From JBCDJG01 sp038748065 (GTDB taxonomy: Bacteria; Pseudomonadota; Gammaproteobacteria; Pseudomonadales; Halieaceae), in NCBI GenBank assembly GCA_038748065.1, contig JBCDJG010000022.1:1-64000 (forward strand): a stretch of 64,000 nt of DNA, written 5' to 3'. The notes below the pieces were generated by a model. That model did not search any database. It had not been told where the DNA came from and was given only the letters and a program-made list of their open reading frames with translations. Shown here piece by piece: positions 43,649 through 52,595 of this stretch (the first letter of the stretch is position 1; every line of letters begins with the position of its first letter). The position numbers and the translations under genes were made by a program.

Positions 43649-46087
43649 ATGATCATGCACAAAGCACTCCAATACCTGACCACCCTGGCACTCATAGTCG
43701 GCGCCATTGCCGCCCTGGCCTGGCTGGCTCTACCGACTATCAATGAACGTAAGACCTCGGGTGAGCTTGAACTGCGCGCACTGGATAGCAGCGTACGCAT
43801 TGTGCGCGATAGCTACGGTATCCCCTATATCTACGCATCCTCACTCGATGATGCGCTCCGCGCGCAGGGTTTTGTCGCTGGCCAGGATCGCCTCTTTCAG
43901 ATGGAGGGCGCCAAGCGGGCAGCCACCGGCCGACTCGCCGAGATCTTTGGCGCAGGCACTGACGGGGCCGTGCTCAAGCTCGACCGCGAGGCACGTACTA
44001 TCGGGTTTCACCGGCTCGCTCAGCGACAACTCGGACTGCTATTGCCGTCGGCACGGGCTCAGCTGACGGCCTATACTGAAGGGCTGAACGCCTATATTAC
44101 CACGCGCGCAGAGACCCACCCTTTGGAATTCAGGCTTGCGGCTTTCGAGCCCGAGCCCTGGACCGAGGCGGACCTGTTAGCCATAGCCTTTTACCTTGGC
44201 TGGGCAAGCGCGGCCAATTTTGACGCAGAGTTAATTGCCCATCAGGTCATCGAAGCCATTGGCGAGAGCGCCTTCGAGGAGATAGCCCCGCTGACGGTTA
44301 ATCCCGATGACGCTGAATCTGAGCGCTTGCGCGGCGTGCGACGCGAGATCTCCGCCCCGCAAAGCGCACGAATCGCAGCGCCTGCGGCCTGGACGAGGCA
44401 GGGCATCCGCCAGCAGGGTATCGGTGGCAGTAACAACTGGGCTGTGAGCGGCAAGAAAGCAGGCCTGCCCGCCGCCGTTGTAACAAATGACCCCCACCTG
44501 GACAGTCGCGTCTTGCCGGGGCTTTGGCACCCCGTCGGCATCATTACGCCTGACCTTCGACTGGTAGGCGTCAGCGCCGGACTTCCGGGTATAGTGATCG
44601 GCCGCAACGCAAATGTCGCCTTTGGCGTAACCAACGCCTACGCCGATGCCGTCGACCTGTATATAGAAACCCTCGACCCGGCGAATACTGAGCACTACCT
44701 TGAAGGTGATGTATCTATTCCCTTCAGGCTTATCACCGAGCGCATCCGCATCAAGGATGGAGAAGCCGATGGCGGCTTTCAGGAAGAGCTACTCGAGGTA
44801 CGATTCACTCGCCGGGGCCCAGTGATCACTGACCACGCACCTAGCGGGGGCAGTGACGCCGTTATGTCGATGCGCTGGGCCTCTGCGGAGTTCATGGGAG
44901 AGACCTTCGGGCTCGACACGCTGATGTTCGCGACCACTATCGACGACGCACTCGCTGCTGTGGCGCAAACCAGCGTCATATCGCTCAACTTTGTTGTGGG
45001 AGATAGTACCGGCCGTATCGGCCGTCGCGCCAGTGGCGCTGCACCTGTGCGCCTACGCGGGGACGGCATGACACCCTTTCCAATAAACGATGCCATCGAC
45101 AACTGGGGGGGACGGATTCCCGCCACCGACATGCCAGGGGAAACCGACCCCGAGCGTGGCTGGACGGGGACGGCCAACCACATGACGGCACCGGCCGATT
45201 ACCCCTGGGTTTATACCACCTATGCCTCCCCCGCCTATCGCTACGAGCGCATGCAGGAGATTCTGGCAGCACCCCAGGTGTCAGCCGACGATGCCTGGAA
45301 TGCACAGTACGATTCGCTGAACGTGTTTGCCCGCGATCTGGCGCCCATACTTGCCCGCGCATTACAGGCTGCTAACGCCCCGGAACTTGTGGAAATGGGC
45401 GACCAACTGGCGAGCTGGGGTTACCACGATGATGCCGCCCTGCTGGCCCCGACACTGTTTCACGCATTGATCAGAGAGCTGGCCCTGGCAACGTTTGAGG
45501 ATGAGATGGGCACCGAGACCGCCGCCGCTTACCTCTCTAGCTGGTACCTGTGGCAACAGCGCTTTGATGCCATGGTCCAGGCTGGCTCATCACACTGGTT
45601 TGACGATAAGCGCACGGTGGAGGTCGAAGACCTGCCGGCGCTCATTCGCCGCGCAGCTACGCAGGCCCTGGCCAGCTTGGGCGAAACCCATGGAGACGCG
45701 CGAACCAACTGGCTTTGGGGCAAGGTTCACCAAATCGACTTCAGCGGGCCGCTGCGCCTGGATGGCTTTCTCGGCAAGCTTACCGGGAATCAAAGCGTGG
45801 CCATGTCAGGATCCGGTGAGACGCTGCTACGAGCGCTCTATCCTTTTGATCAGCCCTTTAACTCAAAGTGGTTTGCATCCCTGCGCATGACGGCTGATCT
45901 GAATGACTCGGAGAAAGTGCGCGCCGTACTGCCGGGTGGTGCCGTTGGCAGAACATTCCACCCTCAGCTTTCCGACCAGACACCACACTGGCAAAATCCT
46001 GAGACTGAGCTGTACTGGTGGTTCAGCGACGAGGCCATCGCCGCCAACGCGCAGGCAACGCTGACACTGACGCCGAAGGCAAACTAG
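43649..46087 (+). CDS. Penicillin-acylase-family Ntn hydrolase
   Basis: The 812-residue precursor has an N-terminal membrane or signal segment (LTTLALIVGAIAALAWLAL). The alpha-subunit motif SYGIPYIYASSLDDALRAQG and FQMEGAKRAATGRLAEIFG are typical of the family. The autocatalytic cleavage site is GIGG-SNNWAVSG near residue 262; Ser would become the nucleophile at the start of the beta subunit. FGVTNAYADAVDLYIE follows. Family members hydrolyse amides such as beta-lactam side chains or acyl-homoserine lactones; the substrate is not predictable. ATG at 43649 or 43655 may start the gene. Confidence 0.92.
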   Translation: MIMHKALQYLTTLALIVGAIAALAWLALPTINERKTSGELELRALDSSVRIVRDSYGIPYIYASSLDDALRAQGFVAGQDRLFQMEGAKRAATGRLAEIFGAGTDGAVLKLDREARTIGFHRLAQRQLGLLLPSARAQLTAYTEGLNAYITTRAETHPLEFRLAAFEPEPWTEADLLAIAFYLGWASAANFDAELIAHQVIEAIGESAFEEIAPLTVNPDDAESERLRGVRREISAPQSARIAAPAAWTRQGIRQQGIGGSNNWAVSGKKAGLPAAVVTNDPHLDSRVLPGLWHPVGIITPDLRLVGVSAGLPGIVIGRNANVAFGVTNAYADAVDLYIETLDPANTEHYLEGDVSIPFRLITERIRIKDGEADGGFQEELLEVRFTRRGPVITDHAPSGGSDAVMSMRWASAEFMGETFGLDTLMFATTIDDALAAVAQTSVISLNFVVGDSTGRIGRRASGAAPVRLRGDGMTPFPINDAIDNWGGRIPATDMPGETDPERGWTGTANHMTAPADYPWVYTTYASPAYRYERMQEILAAPQVSADDAWNAQYDSLNVFARDLAPILARALQAANAPELVEMGDQLASWGYHDDAALLAPTLFHALIRELALATFEDEMGTETAAAYLSSWYLWQQRFDAMVQAGSSHWFDDKRTVEVEDLPALIRRAATQALASLGETHGDARTNWLWGKVHQIDFSGPLRLDGFLGKLTGNQSVAMSGSGETLLRALYPFDQPFNSKWFASLRMTADLNDSEKVRAVLPGGAVGRTFHPQLSDQTPHWQNPETELYWWFSDEAIAANAQATLTLTPKAN

Positions 46088-46130
46088 AGCGTGGCGCGCG
46101 GCACACGATAACAACAATCAAGGAGGGTTT

Positions 46131-47120
46131 ATGTCGGCCAAAGGACCGATCTTGATTCTGAGTATCGATGGGGGAGGCTCCCGCGGGGTGATCCCGGCGA
46201 ATGTGCTTTATCACATGGAGCGAGAAGGCGGCATCCACATTCGCGACACCTTCGACTTTTTTGCCGGCGTCAGCACTGGCGCCATGATCGCTGCCTATCT
46301 CGCCAAAGACGCAGGCACGGTTGAGCAACTCGCGCTGGAGAGCTACTCATCCGAGAATCTGTCGCTAATTATGGACAAAACAATTTGGGACAAGATGCTC
46401 GGACGCATGCAGAACCAGCCCAAATACGATGGTATCAACAAACTCGAATACGTGCGAACTCTGCTGGGTGACGTCCGCATTAACGACATCGACGATAAGC
46501 ATCTGCTAATCCTCGCCTACGATTTTATTAATCGTGAGCTGGTCACCTTCAAGAACGGCCGCGGCCACGATGCGGCCTACAACCCTGCGCTCACGGAAGT
46601 TTGTGATGCCGCTACCGCCGCCCCGACCATGTACCCAACGGTAGCGACCTCCTCCCTGACCCGACGCTGGCTGGTAGACGGCGCACTTACCACCAATGAC
46701 CCCAGCATCTGCGCCATTACCGAGTCCTTGTCCATGGGCTTTGGGCTGGAAGACATCTGGATGCTGTCGCTTGGCACCGGCCACCCGGTGCATGATCTGA
46801 GCCAGGAAGACCGCGACGAGATCGGCCAATCATCCCGGGGTTGGGGTATTGTGGGCTGGCTCTCAAACGGACTGTTAGACCATATGATGAGCGCCAGCTC
46901 CTGCGTGTCTTCACACCAGTGCCGCCAGTTGCTCGGGGAGCGCTATCTGAGAGTGAGCGGAGCGCTACCGCGGAAACTCATGCAGCTGGACAACACCTCG
47001 CCTGCGCGCGTAATGGACCTGCGCTCTTATGCCTATAACTGGTACCAGGACATGACTGCATCGGTGCAGGACCTGTTAACGCGCTGGACAGAGGCGAAAT
47101 CGCAACACTCCTCGCACTGA
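46131..47120 (+). CDS. Patatin-like phospholipase
   Basis: This 329-residue acyl hydrolase has the oxyanion motif ILSIDGGGSRGVIPANVL, the nucleophile elbow FFAGVSTGAMIAAYL (Ser near residue 49) and the catalytic Asp in RRWLVDGALTTNDPS. No signal peptide is seen, so it is probably cytoplasmic or exported otherwise. The ribosome site AAGGAGGG is excellent. It follows the penicillin acylase gene by 43 bases in the same direction, and the two may be co-transcribed. Confidence 0.92.
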   Translation: MSAKGPILILSIDGGGSRGVIPANVLYHMEREGGIHIRDTFDFFAGVSTGAMIAAYLAKDAGTVEQLALESYSSENLSLIMDKTIWDKMLGRMQNQPKYDGINKLEYVRTLLGDVRINDIDDKHLLILAYDFINRELVTFKNGRGHDAAYNPALTEVCDAATAAPTMYPTVATSSLTRRWLVDGALTTNDPSICAITESLSMGFGLEDIWMLSLGTGHPVHDLSQEDRDEIGQSSRGWGIVGWLSNGLLDHMMSASSCVSSHQCRQLLGERYLRVSGALPRKLMQLDNTSPARVMDLRSYAYNWYQDMTASVQDLLTRWTEAKSQHSSH

Positions 47121-47156
47121 ACCGCGTCAACTAGCCAATGAGCGAACAGTGCTTTG

Positions 47157-48119
47157 TTACACACCGCCCGGCGGAGGCTCGTCAATTGGTCCGTCGCAGT
47201 CGTTGTCGATGCCGTCGTTCGGTATTTCGATAGCACCGGGGTTAATGCGCGGATCGCTGTCGTTGCAATCACGGTTATTGTCCACAAGGCCAGGCACGGG
47301 CTCAATTGACCAAACGCCCCCTTCCTGTCCGCCGTAGCCGTCGCCGTCCATATCCGGGAAGTAGGTATGGCCGCCTTCATCGACCTGGCCATCGCAGTCG
47401 TTATCGATGCCGTCAGCAAGCTCATCTTGCCCTGCATTGATCAGCGGGTTTGCATCATCACAGTCGTTCGCGTTAGCTACATAGCCGTCCGGCGGGTCGA
47501 TCGTCGGCAGCGGTGCGTCAGGGTCGCCGTAGCCATCACCGTCCTGGTCGAGGTAGAAATAGCTGATGGGCAAGCCTTCATCCACAAAGCCATTACAGTT
47601 GTTATCGAGGCCGTCGGCAGCCTCCTCTTCGCCCGGATTGACCGCGCCGTTGAAGTCGTCACAGTCCTTCTGGTTTACCACATAGCCCTCGGGACGTCGC
47701 TTACTGACCAGAGATTCATTCTCGTCGCCGTAGCGGTCTCCGTCCTGGTCGCGGTACCACTTGCGCAGCGTGTCTTCCGGCTCAAACTCCGCATAGAGCG
47801 GCATATCACCGCTGAAATCCTGAAACTCAAAGGGAAGTGGTCCGAATTCAACCCGGCAGACCTTGCTGGGCGCGCCACGGCACAGGCCGCGCCAGCGCAC
47901 AAAGCGGTGCCCATCTGCCGCAACCGCGGTGAAATTTTCCGTGACGAGGTTGCGAACATCAAAGGCGCAGGATTCCTCGGCGCAATCAAACGCACCAGAC
48001 TTGGAGGTGATCCGGCCGTTCTCATCGTTGATAACAACCACGCGACAGCCGCTCGCGAGCAGTAGCGCGGTACAGACCAGCAGCCCCTTGATAGCCGTGC
48101 CTTTACGCAGCACATTCAT
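47157..48119 (-). CDS. MopE-like lipoprotein with three putative metal-binding repeats
   Basis: The 320-residue protein has a lipoprotein signal with lipobox LASGC (Cys25). From residue ~128 it holds three repeats of a MopE-type motif: NQKDCDDFNGAVNPGEEE...DGLDNNCNGFVDEG, then ANDCDDANPLINAG...DGIDNDCDGQVDEG, then RDCNDSDPRINPG...DGIDNDCDGPIDEP. Each is preceded by a DQDGDxYGD calcium-binding type loop. The MopE family includes a copper-binding surface protein of methanotrophs. An anchored surface role in binding metal or calcium is likely. AAGGAATG precedes the ATG. Confidence 0.85.
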   Translation of the reverse strand: MNVLRKGTAIKGLLVCTALLLASGCRVVVINDENGRITSKSGAFDCAEESCAFDVRNLVTENFTAVAADGHRFVRWRGLCRGAPSKVCRVEFGPLPFEFQDFSGDMPLYAEFEPEDTLRKWYRDQDGDRYGDENESLVSKRRPEGYVVNQKDCDDFNGAVNPGEEEAADGLDNNCNGFVDEGLPISYFYLDQDGDGYGDPDAPLPTIDPPDGYVANANDCDDANPLINAGQDELADGIDNDCDGQVDEGGHTYFPDMDGDGYGGQEGGVWSIEPVPGLVDNNRDCNDSDPRINPGAIEIPNDGIDNDCDGPIDEPPPGGV

Positions 48120-48258
48120 TATTCATTCCTTGTAGTACGCATGGGATTAGCTCCCAATCTATGTGCTGCACCTTGGGCATGCCACGAATAAGTGGAGAAA
48201 AGCGCAGTTTTTCAGTAGGGCGGGAAATTGGACAAAAGTTAAGAAAAAACTTGCGCTC

Positions 48259-48660
48259 TCACTTCGAGTTTGAATCTTCAGCCTCAAGCTGCCGTAGAGC
48301 AACGACTGCGAGCGCTATCATGCCAAGGTTCGTGGATACTGGATTGAATGCACCCGTGAGCATGGCGGGGGTAACCAGTACCACGAAAACAAGCAGTGCC
48401 AGCATTGCAAACACCGTAGTGTAAAGAGGCCAACGGCGCCGCCAAAACACCAACACCGATAAACCAATGAACACCTCAACCAGCCCCGCGACCTTCGCCA
48501 ACACGACCGCCTGCCCTGCGGAAAGGCCGAGCGACATGTTCATTATCAACTCATCGGCGTGCGGGCCGAGCAACTTCGGCACAATACCGTGGTAACACCA
48601 GATAAACGCAATGGATAGACGACAAATAGCGTATGTGGAAACCCGGCTATGAATCGCCAT
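48259..48660 (-). CDS. DoxX-like small membrane protein
   Basis: The 133-residue protein starts MAIHSRVSTYAICRLSIAFI and has four hydrophobic segments, including VVLAKVAGLVEVFIGLSVLV and FAMLALLVFVVLVTPAML. The first helix carries WCYHGIVPKLLGPHADEL, characteristic of DoxX-like proteins. The ATG at 48660 overlaps the end of the DUF393 gene by 14 bases. DoxX-like and DUF393 genes are commonly adjacent; the joint role is unknown, possibly in membrane redox. Confidence 0.78.
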   Translation of the reverse strand: MAIHSRVSTYAICRLSIAFIWCYHGIVPKLLGPHADELIMNMSLGLSAGQAVVLAKVAGLVEVFIGLSVLVFWRRRWPLYTTVFAMLALLVFVVLVTPAMLTGAFNPVSTNLGMIALAVVALRQLEAEDSNSK

Positions 48661-49099
48661 CAAGGAACCGCGCTTTGTGATCCGGGCTAGGGATGACGCA
48701 GGCATCGTACTTGCCGAAGAGTGTATAGCGGTTGAGAGCGATGCGGTCGTACATCCAGTCGCGGATAAATGGCGGAATCACCCAAAACACACAGATTAAG
48801 GGCCAGGGAAAAGGCAGCCTTCCGACAACCCGGAAGAACGCGGTTGATTTCGTATAGATTTCGGGCCCTTCCACAAGCAGCATCGTTTCATATACGTCCA
48901 GCGGAAAACCATGCCAAGCCAGTATATCTTGCCCCTCTTTGGACTGAACGGTTACCAACTTGAAACAGTGCTCCCGATCATAGCGAATCAGAAACTTCGC
49001 CCACGCGGAACAAAGCTTACAAACCCCGTCGAAGAGCACGACTCGATCAGTGGGGCCTACGCGGGGGGCTGTTTCTTGATTAGTATTCATAACAGACAC
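48647..49099 (-). CDS. DUF393 (DCC) thiol-disulfide oxidoreductase-like protein
   Basis: The 150-residue protein carries VVLFDGVCKLCSAWAKFL near residues 20-37, with the family DxxCxxC motif. It continues with the DUF393 pattern RVVGRLPFPWPLICVFWVIP and WMYDRIALNRYTLFGK. The start may be GTG at 49099 or ATG at 49090 (MNTNQETAP). A possible -10 TAAAAT lies just upstream. It is coupled to the DoxX-like gene by overlap. Confidence 0.83.
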   Translation of the reverse strand: MSVMNTNQETAPRVGPTDRVVLFDGVCKLCSAWAKFLIRYDREHCFKLVTVQSKEGQDILAWHGFPLDVYETMLLVEGPEIYTKSTAFFRVVGRLPFPWPLICVFWVIPPFIRDWMYDRIALNRYTLFGKYDACVIPSPDHKARFLDGDS

Positions 49100-49172
49100 T
49101 ACACGATTTTACCACAACGGTTCACGACATCTGATCTACCCGCTGTAGTTCGGGGCGCACTGCCTTCTCTTG

Positions 49173-49832
49173 TCAAGCATCACTGAACTTACGCCTCTTA
49201 CCACTTCTCTTATACTTGCTCTGGTAATCGCGACGTTGCTTGGTTATTTCGTAGAGCACGATTCCGGAAGTGGTCCCAAGATTCAGACTCTCGATCATTC
49301 CAAACATAGGGATACTCACACACATTTCGCTGCTCTCTACGGCAAGGTCGCTAATTCCCCTGGACTCGTTGCCAAACCATACGGCGAGCTTTGTATATTT
49401 GGTATAGTCTGCTTCGTGAAGCACTACGTGCTTCTCGCCCTTTACATGCGGAGACGTTACGACTGACTTAAAGCGGTTCTTCTCAAGATGTGCCAGACAG
49501 TCCTCGGTGCTATCAAAGCGTTTGACAAAACTCCACTTCACGGCAGAAACGGAAGTCTTGGAGAGAGACTTCCGCTCCCTCATCTCCTGCCAGTCTTCGG
49601 GTAATGCTCTTCGGGAATCAACAATGTATGTCTTTTCTACTCCAAGAGCGCTGACGTTCCGGATCACGGTGCCAATGTTTCGGACATCGTTTGGTTCCTC
49701 GATTACCGCGATAAGGTTTTTGCACTGATAGGGCTTGATCTCGTCGGCACGCCGACGCGCATCGCTTTTAGCGCCTTTTTCAGTTACGGAACTAGTCACG
49801 AGAATCGAGCCTCTAGGCTGATACCAAACCAA
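49173..49832 (-). CDS. SpoU/TrmH-family RNA 2'-O-methyltransferase
   Basis: The protein has up to 219 residues and the three SPOUT motifs: EEPNDVRNIGTVIRNVSALG (motif 1), LAVWFGNESRGIS (motif 2) and CVSIPMFGMIESLNLGTTSG (motif 3). The third motif differs from the usual SLNVS by having LGT. The target RNA is unknown. The C-terminus is basic (KYKRSGKRRKF). The start is uncertain: TTG at 49832 or GTG at 49799. Base composition is clearly lower in GC than the core genome, which suggests transfer. Confidence 0.85.
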   Translation of the reverse strand: MVWYQPRGSILVTSSVTEKGAKSDARRRADEIKPYQCKNLIAVIEEPNDVRNIGTVIRNVSALGVEKTYIVDSRRALPEDWQEMRERKSLSKTSVSAVKWSFVKRFDSTEDCLAHLEKNRFKSVVTSPHVKGEKHVVLHEADYTKYTKLAVWFGNESRGISDLAVESSEMCVSIPMFGMIESLNLGTTSGIVLYEITKQRRDYQSKYKRSGKRRKFSDA

Positions 49833-49864
49833 TTTCTTGAAACAGTAGACCAGATTCTCAAGAC

Positions 49865-50314
49865 TTATGCTCCTGATGGCAGGACAAATTTCTCGTCTTC
49901 ATCGATTATCTCGCCTGTAGCCAACCAGCCCTTGGCAACGTAAAGCCTGTATGCGCGTAAGTTAGGATCTGGCGTTGTTAATAACCATAGTTCCCGGTGG
50001 CCCCTCGAAAAAAGCCAACTCTCAACCTTGTGCAGAAGTTGAGTGCCAATACCAAGACCTTCAAATTCAGGTCGAACGGCTATCACTGTGAGCTCCCCGG
50101 TATCTCCGTCACCCATCGCAAATCCCACTGCCTTCCCTTCTACCTCTCCGATCCAACCACGAGCAGAACCATTCATCGCCTCATCCAAGGAGTCTGGTGT
50201 TAGCCCATACTCCTCCTCAAGCTCGGCTAGCGTGAGCGCGTTCTCGAGGGTGGACGTTCGGATTGAGAATGCGTCTCGAATATCGGCGGCTGTCATAGCC
50301 CTAATCCTGAACAT
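49865..50314 (-). CDS. GNAT-family N-acetyltransferase
   Basis: The 149-residue protein has the acetyl-CoA motif VIAVRPEFEGLGIGTQLLHK near residues 78-97 and a C-terminal AYRLYVAKGWLATGEI, typical of GNAT domains. MFRIRAMTAADIRDAFSIR is a usual GNAT start. The substrate is unknown. It lies 32 bases before the methyltransferase gene, with no palindrome between, so the two could share one mobile unit. Confidence 0.85.
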   Translation of the reverse strand: MFRIRAMTAADIRDAFSIRTSTLENALTLAELEEEYGLTPDSLDEAMNGSARGWIGEVEGKAVGFAMGDGDTGELTVIAVRPEFEGLGIGTQLLHKVESWLFSRGHRELWLLTTPDPNLRAYRLYVAKGWLATGEIIDEDEKFVLPSGA

Positions 50315-50412
50315 ATCCGCCAGCTATGAATAACATATGAAAGATTCACCAGGGCCGCAATTTTTGTGCGCCACTGCTCGCCTGATGGTGTGAGCGCCCA
50401 AACTGCATAGAG

Positions 50413-50619
50413 CTATCTATTAACCTTGTAGCAAAGGTAACCAATATGAATCGATGGCAGGATGGCTGGCGCTCCAATCGCAAAAGAAGCAGAAACTCGC
50501 CGCGCGGGCCAATATTGCACCAAAGACTGCTCCCAGACTCTTGTACCCGCATGAGAAAGTTCTCCAATGCCGAACAGAACAAATAGAGAAGCAAGGCCAA
50601 CTAAACAAAGAAACCACAT
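50413..50619 (-). CDS. Possible 68-residue two-helix membrane protein
   Basis: The frame encodes MWFLCLVGLASLFVLFGIG, a polar middle, and ASFAIGAPAILPSIHIGYLC before the end KVNR. Two other frames are open over the same stretch, but only this one shows a membrane-protein pattern with charged ends. It follows the 26-residue ORF and precedes a region with a palindrome. Coding status is uncertain. Confidence 0.4.
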   Translation of the reverse strand: MWFLCLVGLASLFVLFGIGELSHAGTRVWEQSLVQYWPARRVSASFAIGAPAILPSIHIGYLCYKVNR

Positions 50620-50646
50620 CAAATTTAGTCGTCTTAATGACGATTC

Positions 50647-50727
50647 CTAAGCTTTAAAGTAACCAAAGAAACTAGCAGTAAGCCAGCTCAGAGCGCATAA
50701 GCAGACAATGAAAAGCAGAACGTTCAT
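50647..50727 (-). CDS. Possible 26-residue hydrophobic peptide
   Basis: The ATG overlaps the stop of the permease gene (TCATGA). It encodes MNVLLFIVCLCALSWLTASF and ends FGYFKA. The single hydrophobic helix and overlapping start suggest translational coupling with the permease. It could also be chance. Confidence 0.3.
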   Translation of the reverse strand: MNVLLFIVCLCALSWLTASFFGYFKA

Positions 50728-51440
50728 GAACCATCAACGACTAGGTAAGCCACACTCAGAACGGTAACGACCAGAATAGCTGCTCGAGAAAATCCGCTAT
50801 CAATTACTGGCGCGATGAACCTACCTAAGAAAACACCCAATAGTGTGCCAGGCAATAGATACGAAGACATCGCGAATGTATTGCTCGTAACAAGACCTAC
50901 CCACCATAGGGCCGCAAGAGAAAGTGCGCTTCCAACAAGGAACACTGAAGACAAAACCGCACGAATTTTTGGACCCTCTTCGTGCTGATACAAGAGAGCT
51001 ATTGGCGCACCGCCCATGCCGGTGGCAGTTCCTAGCACATTCGAAAGCACACCTGACAGAAACTGGCTGGTAGAGTTAAGAGGTACCGATAGTTTTGTAA
51101 GGGATACCAAGAGTCCAACGGCAACAGTAGCACCCACGAGGTAGGCAAAAAAAGCGCGGTCTATGCTTGCAACTATGTGCGCGCCCACAGGCGCACCAAT
51201 CAAGAAACCCAACAGCAGAGGCCAGATTCTCTGACCAACGAGGGCAAGTCGATTTTGAACAGCGACAAGAGCCATCGCGAGGAGACTTGCGAGTATTAAA
51301 GGCGCCGGAACAAATTGGGCGTCAATGATGAGTAGCAGCGGGACAGCGAACAGACCGAATCCGTACCCGACCGACGACTGAAGGACTGAGGCCAGCACCA
51401 TCACCAGAGAGGACTGAACAAATAGAGCAAGGTCAAGCAT
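50724..51440 (-). CDS. TSUP-family (TauE/SafE-like) membrane permease
   Basis: The 238-residue protein has about seven hydrophobic segments. The paired family motifs are visible: SVLQSSVGYGFGLFAVPLLL near residue 20 and LSNVLGTATGMGGAPIALLY near residue 135. ATG at 51440 (MLDLALFVQSSL) is preferred to the longer upstream reading. The family exports sulfite, sulfoacetate or other organosulfur anions; the substrate here is unknown. Confidence 0.85.
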   Translation of the reverse strand: MLDLALFVQSSLVMVLASVLQSSVGYGFGLFAVPLLLIIDAQFVPAPLILASLLAMALVAVQNRLALVGQRIWPLLLGFLIGAPVGAHIVASIDRAFFAYLVGATVAVGLLVSLTKLSVPLNSTSQFLSGVLSNVLGTATGMGGAPIALLYQHEEGPKIRAVLSSVFLVGSALSLAALWWVGLVTSNTFAMSSYLLPGTLLGVFLGRFIAPVIDSGFSRAAILVVTVLSVAYLVVDGS

Positions 51441-51446
51441 GCGAAA

Positions 51447-51517
51447 AAAACTCCAAGCAGAGCACCGCGCAAGGGGGTCCCAGTGCAAAAAGCCCCTCCT
51501 GACTTAGCGTGTTATGT
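51447..51517 (-). repeat. attC-like imperfect palindrome (site E)
   Basis: On the minus strand it begins ACATAACACGC, similar to the inverse core of attC sites, at the stop of the cupin gene. It holds a GGGGC/GACCCCC hairpin. The opposite end, next to the permease start, has no clear GTTRRRY core, so this site is weak. Confidence 0.3.
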
Positions 51518-51970
51518 GTCGCTATCATTGAGGTCAACCAGCTTGGTGGCGTCGCCGTTGATAACCAAGCGCTTATTGAGGTCGGGATAGTCAACCGTGT
51601 CCTTCTCAAGTCGCTGGCCAAATAGGAGATACGTGGCGTTTTCGGCGCTGATGTTTCTCATCAGATGCGGCTCACCCCCGGCGATGTGACCGACGAAGTC
51701 ACCCGCGTTGAGAGTGTGCAGTTCGCTCCCCAAGCGCAGTTCTAGAGTTCCAGTGAGCATGTAGATGCACTCTTCTTCATTGTGATGAAAGTGAAACTCC
51801 GTTGAGGTTTTTCCGGGCTCAATTTCTACGTGTTGAACGCCCAATTTCTCCAGACCAACGTGTGCGCTCAGGCACTTGCAGACTCGAACGGCATTCTCAT
51901 TGAGGAAATGAACACGCGTGTCTGGCGCCATGGCCTCAAGCGTTTTTTGGGTAACTACGGCTCGATTCAT
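51512..51970 (-). CDS. Cupin-domain protein
   Basis: The 152-residue single-domain cupin has motif 1 FHFHHNEEECIYMLTG near residues 57-72, supplying His, His and Glu metal ligands, and motif 2 AGDFVGHIAGGEPHLMRN with the second-motif His. The ribosome site GGAGG precedes the ATG. The substrate or sensing role is unknown. It is part of the low-GC run. Confidence 0.82.
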   Translation of the reverse strand: MNRAVVTQKTLEAMAPDTRVHFLNENAVRVCKCLSAHVGLEKLGVQHVEIEPGKTSTEFHFHHNEEECIYMLTGTLELRLGSELHTLNAGDFVGHIAGGEPHLMRNISAENATYLLFGQRLEKDTVDYPDLNKRLVINGDATKLVDLNDSDT

Positions 51971-52094
51971 GATTCCTCCAGAATGCGTATCTGTAACAGC
52001 AGGGTTGCCACGCTGATGAGAACTTGCGCTCCAACTCTGCGTAAGGCACCAGTGTTCGATTCACCGGCTTTAGTACGCTTGCTGCTTTGCCGCC

Positions 52095-52433
52095 TCAGGT
52101 CGAAAGCCTGAATACAAGCTCACTTGATGCTCCTTCAGGGATAACGCGTAAATCTATACCGCTCAGTTCCCGCACTCTCTCGCAGAACCAGAGAACGAAT
52201 GGGTCGTCCAGACTTGATAGCTTGGAAAACCCTTGGTCAAGGCTCTCGCCTTCCGCAATCGCAACAACATAGGATTTACCGTCTATTTCCTGGTAGTACC
52301 ATTCTTCAACGGGATTGCCAAAGTGCGAAAGAAAACTACTTCTCTCTTCCTGTGGCCAGTTGGAAACTCCCTCAATGAGTTCGAGAAGCTTTTCTTTACT
52401 GCTAACCGGGAAAATTCGCACTGCTCGTTGCAT
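52095..52433 (-). CDS. Hypothetical protein
   Basis: The 112-residue soluble protein begins MQRAVRIFPVSSKEKLLELI and contains WYYQEIDGKSYVVAIAEGE. I do not recognise the family. The pattern of alternating strands and helices is like small alpha/beta-barrel dimer proteins, which is only an impression. A ribosome site AGGAG lies upstream of the ATG. It lies between two palindromic spacers. Confidence 0.6.
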   Translation of the reverse strand: MQRAVRIFPVSSKEKLLELIEGVSNWPQEERSSFLSHFGNPVEEWYYQEIDGKSYVVAIAEGESLDQGFSKLSSLDDPFVLWFCERVRELSGIDLRVIPEGASSELVFRLST

Positions 52434-52475
52434 TAATGTACTCCTGACTAAAACAAGTGTGCCGTTTAGCGCTTA

Positions 52476-52553
52476 CTCTAACCTACCGAAAACCGCGTAG
52501 CGCTTTGTAAGTCGAGGCCACGGAGTGAGCGTCGAATGGCGGGCGTGTTACGT
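52476..52553 (-). repeat. attC-like imperfect palindrome (site C)
   Basis: On the minus strand this 78-base element begins ACGTAACACGCC and ends GGTTAGAG, close to the RYYYAAC and GTTRRRY cores of integron attC sites, with an imperfect stem between. It lies between the DUF3592 stop and the next gene, where attC would be. It shares ACGCTC, CAAAGCGCT and neighbouring bases with site B, and a 13-base match with 54337-54349. Confidence 0.45.
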
Positions 52554-52595
52554 TTTTCACTGAACTTCCGTCTAATGTGTAAGCGTTTCGCGACG

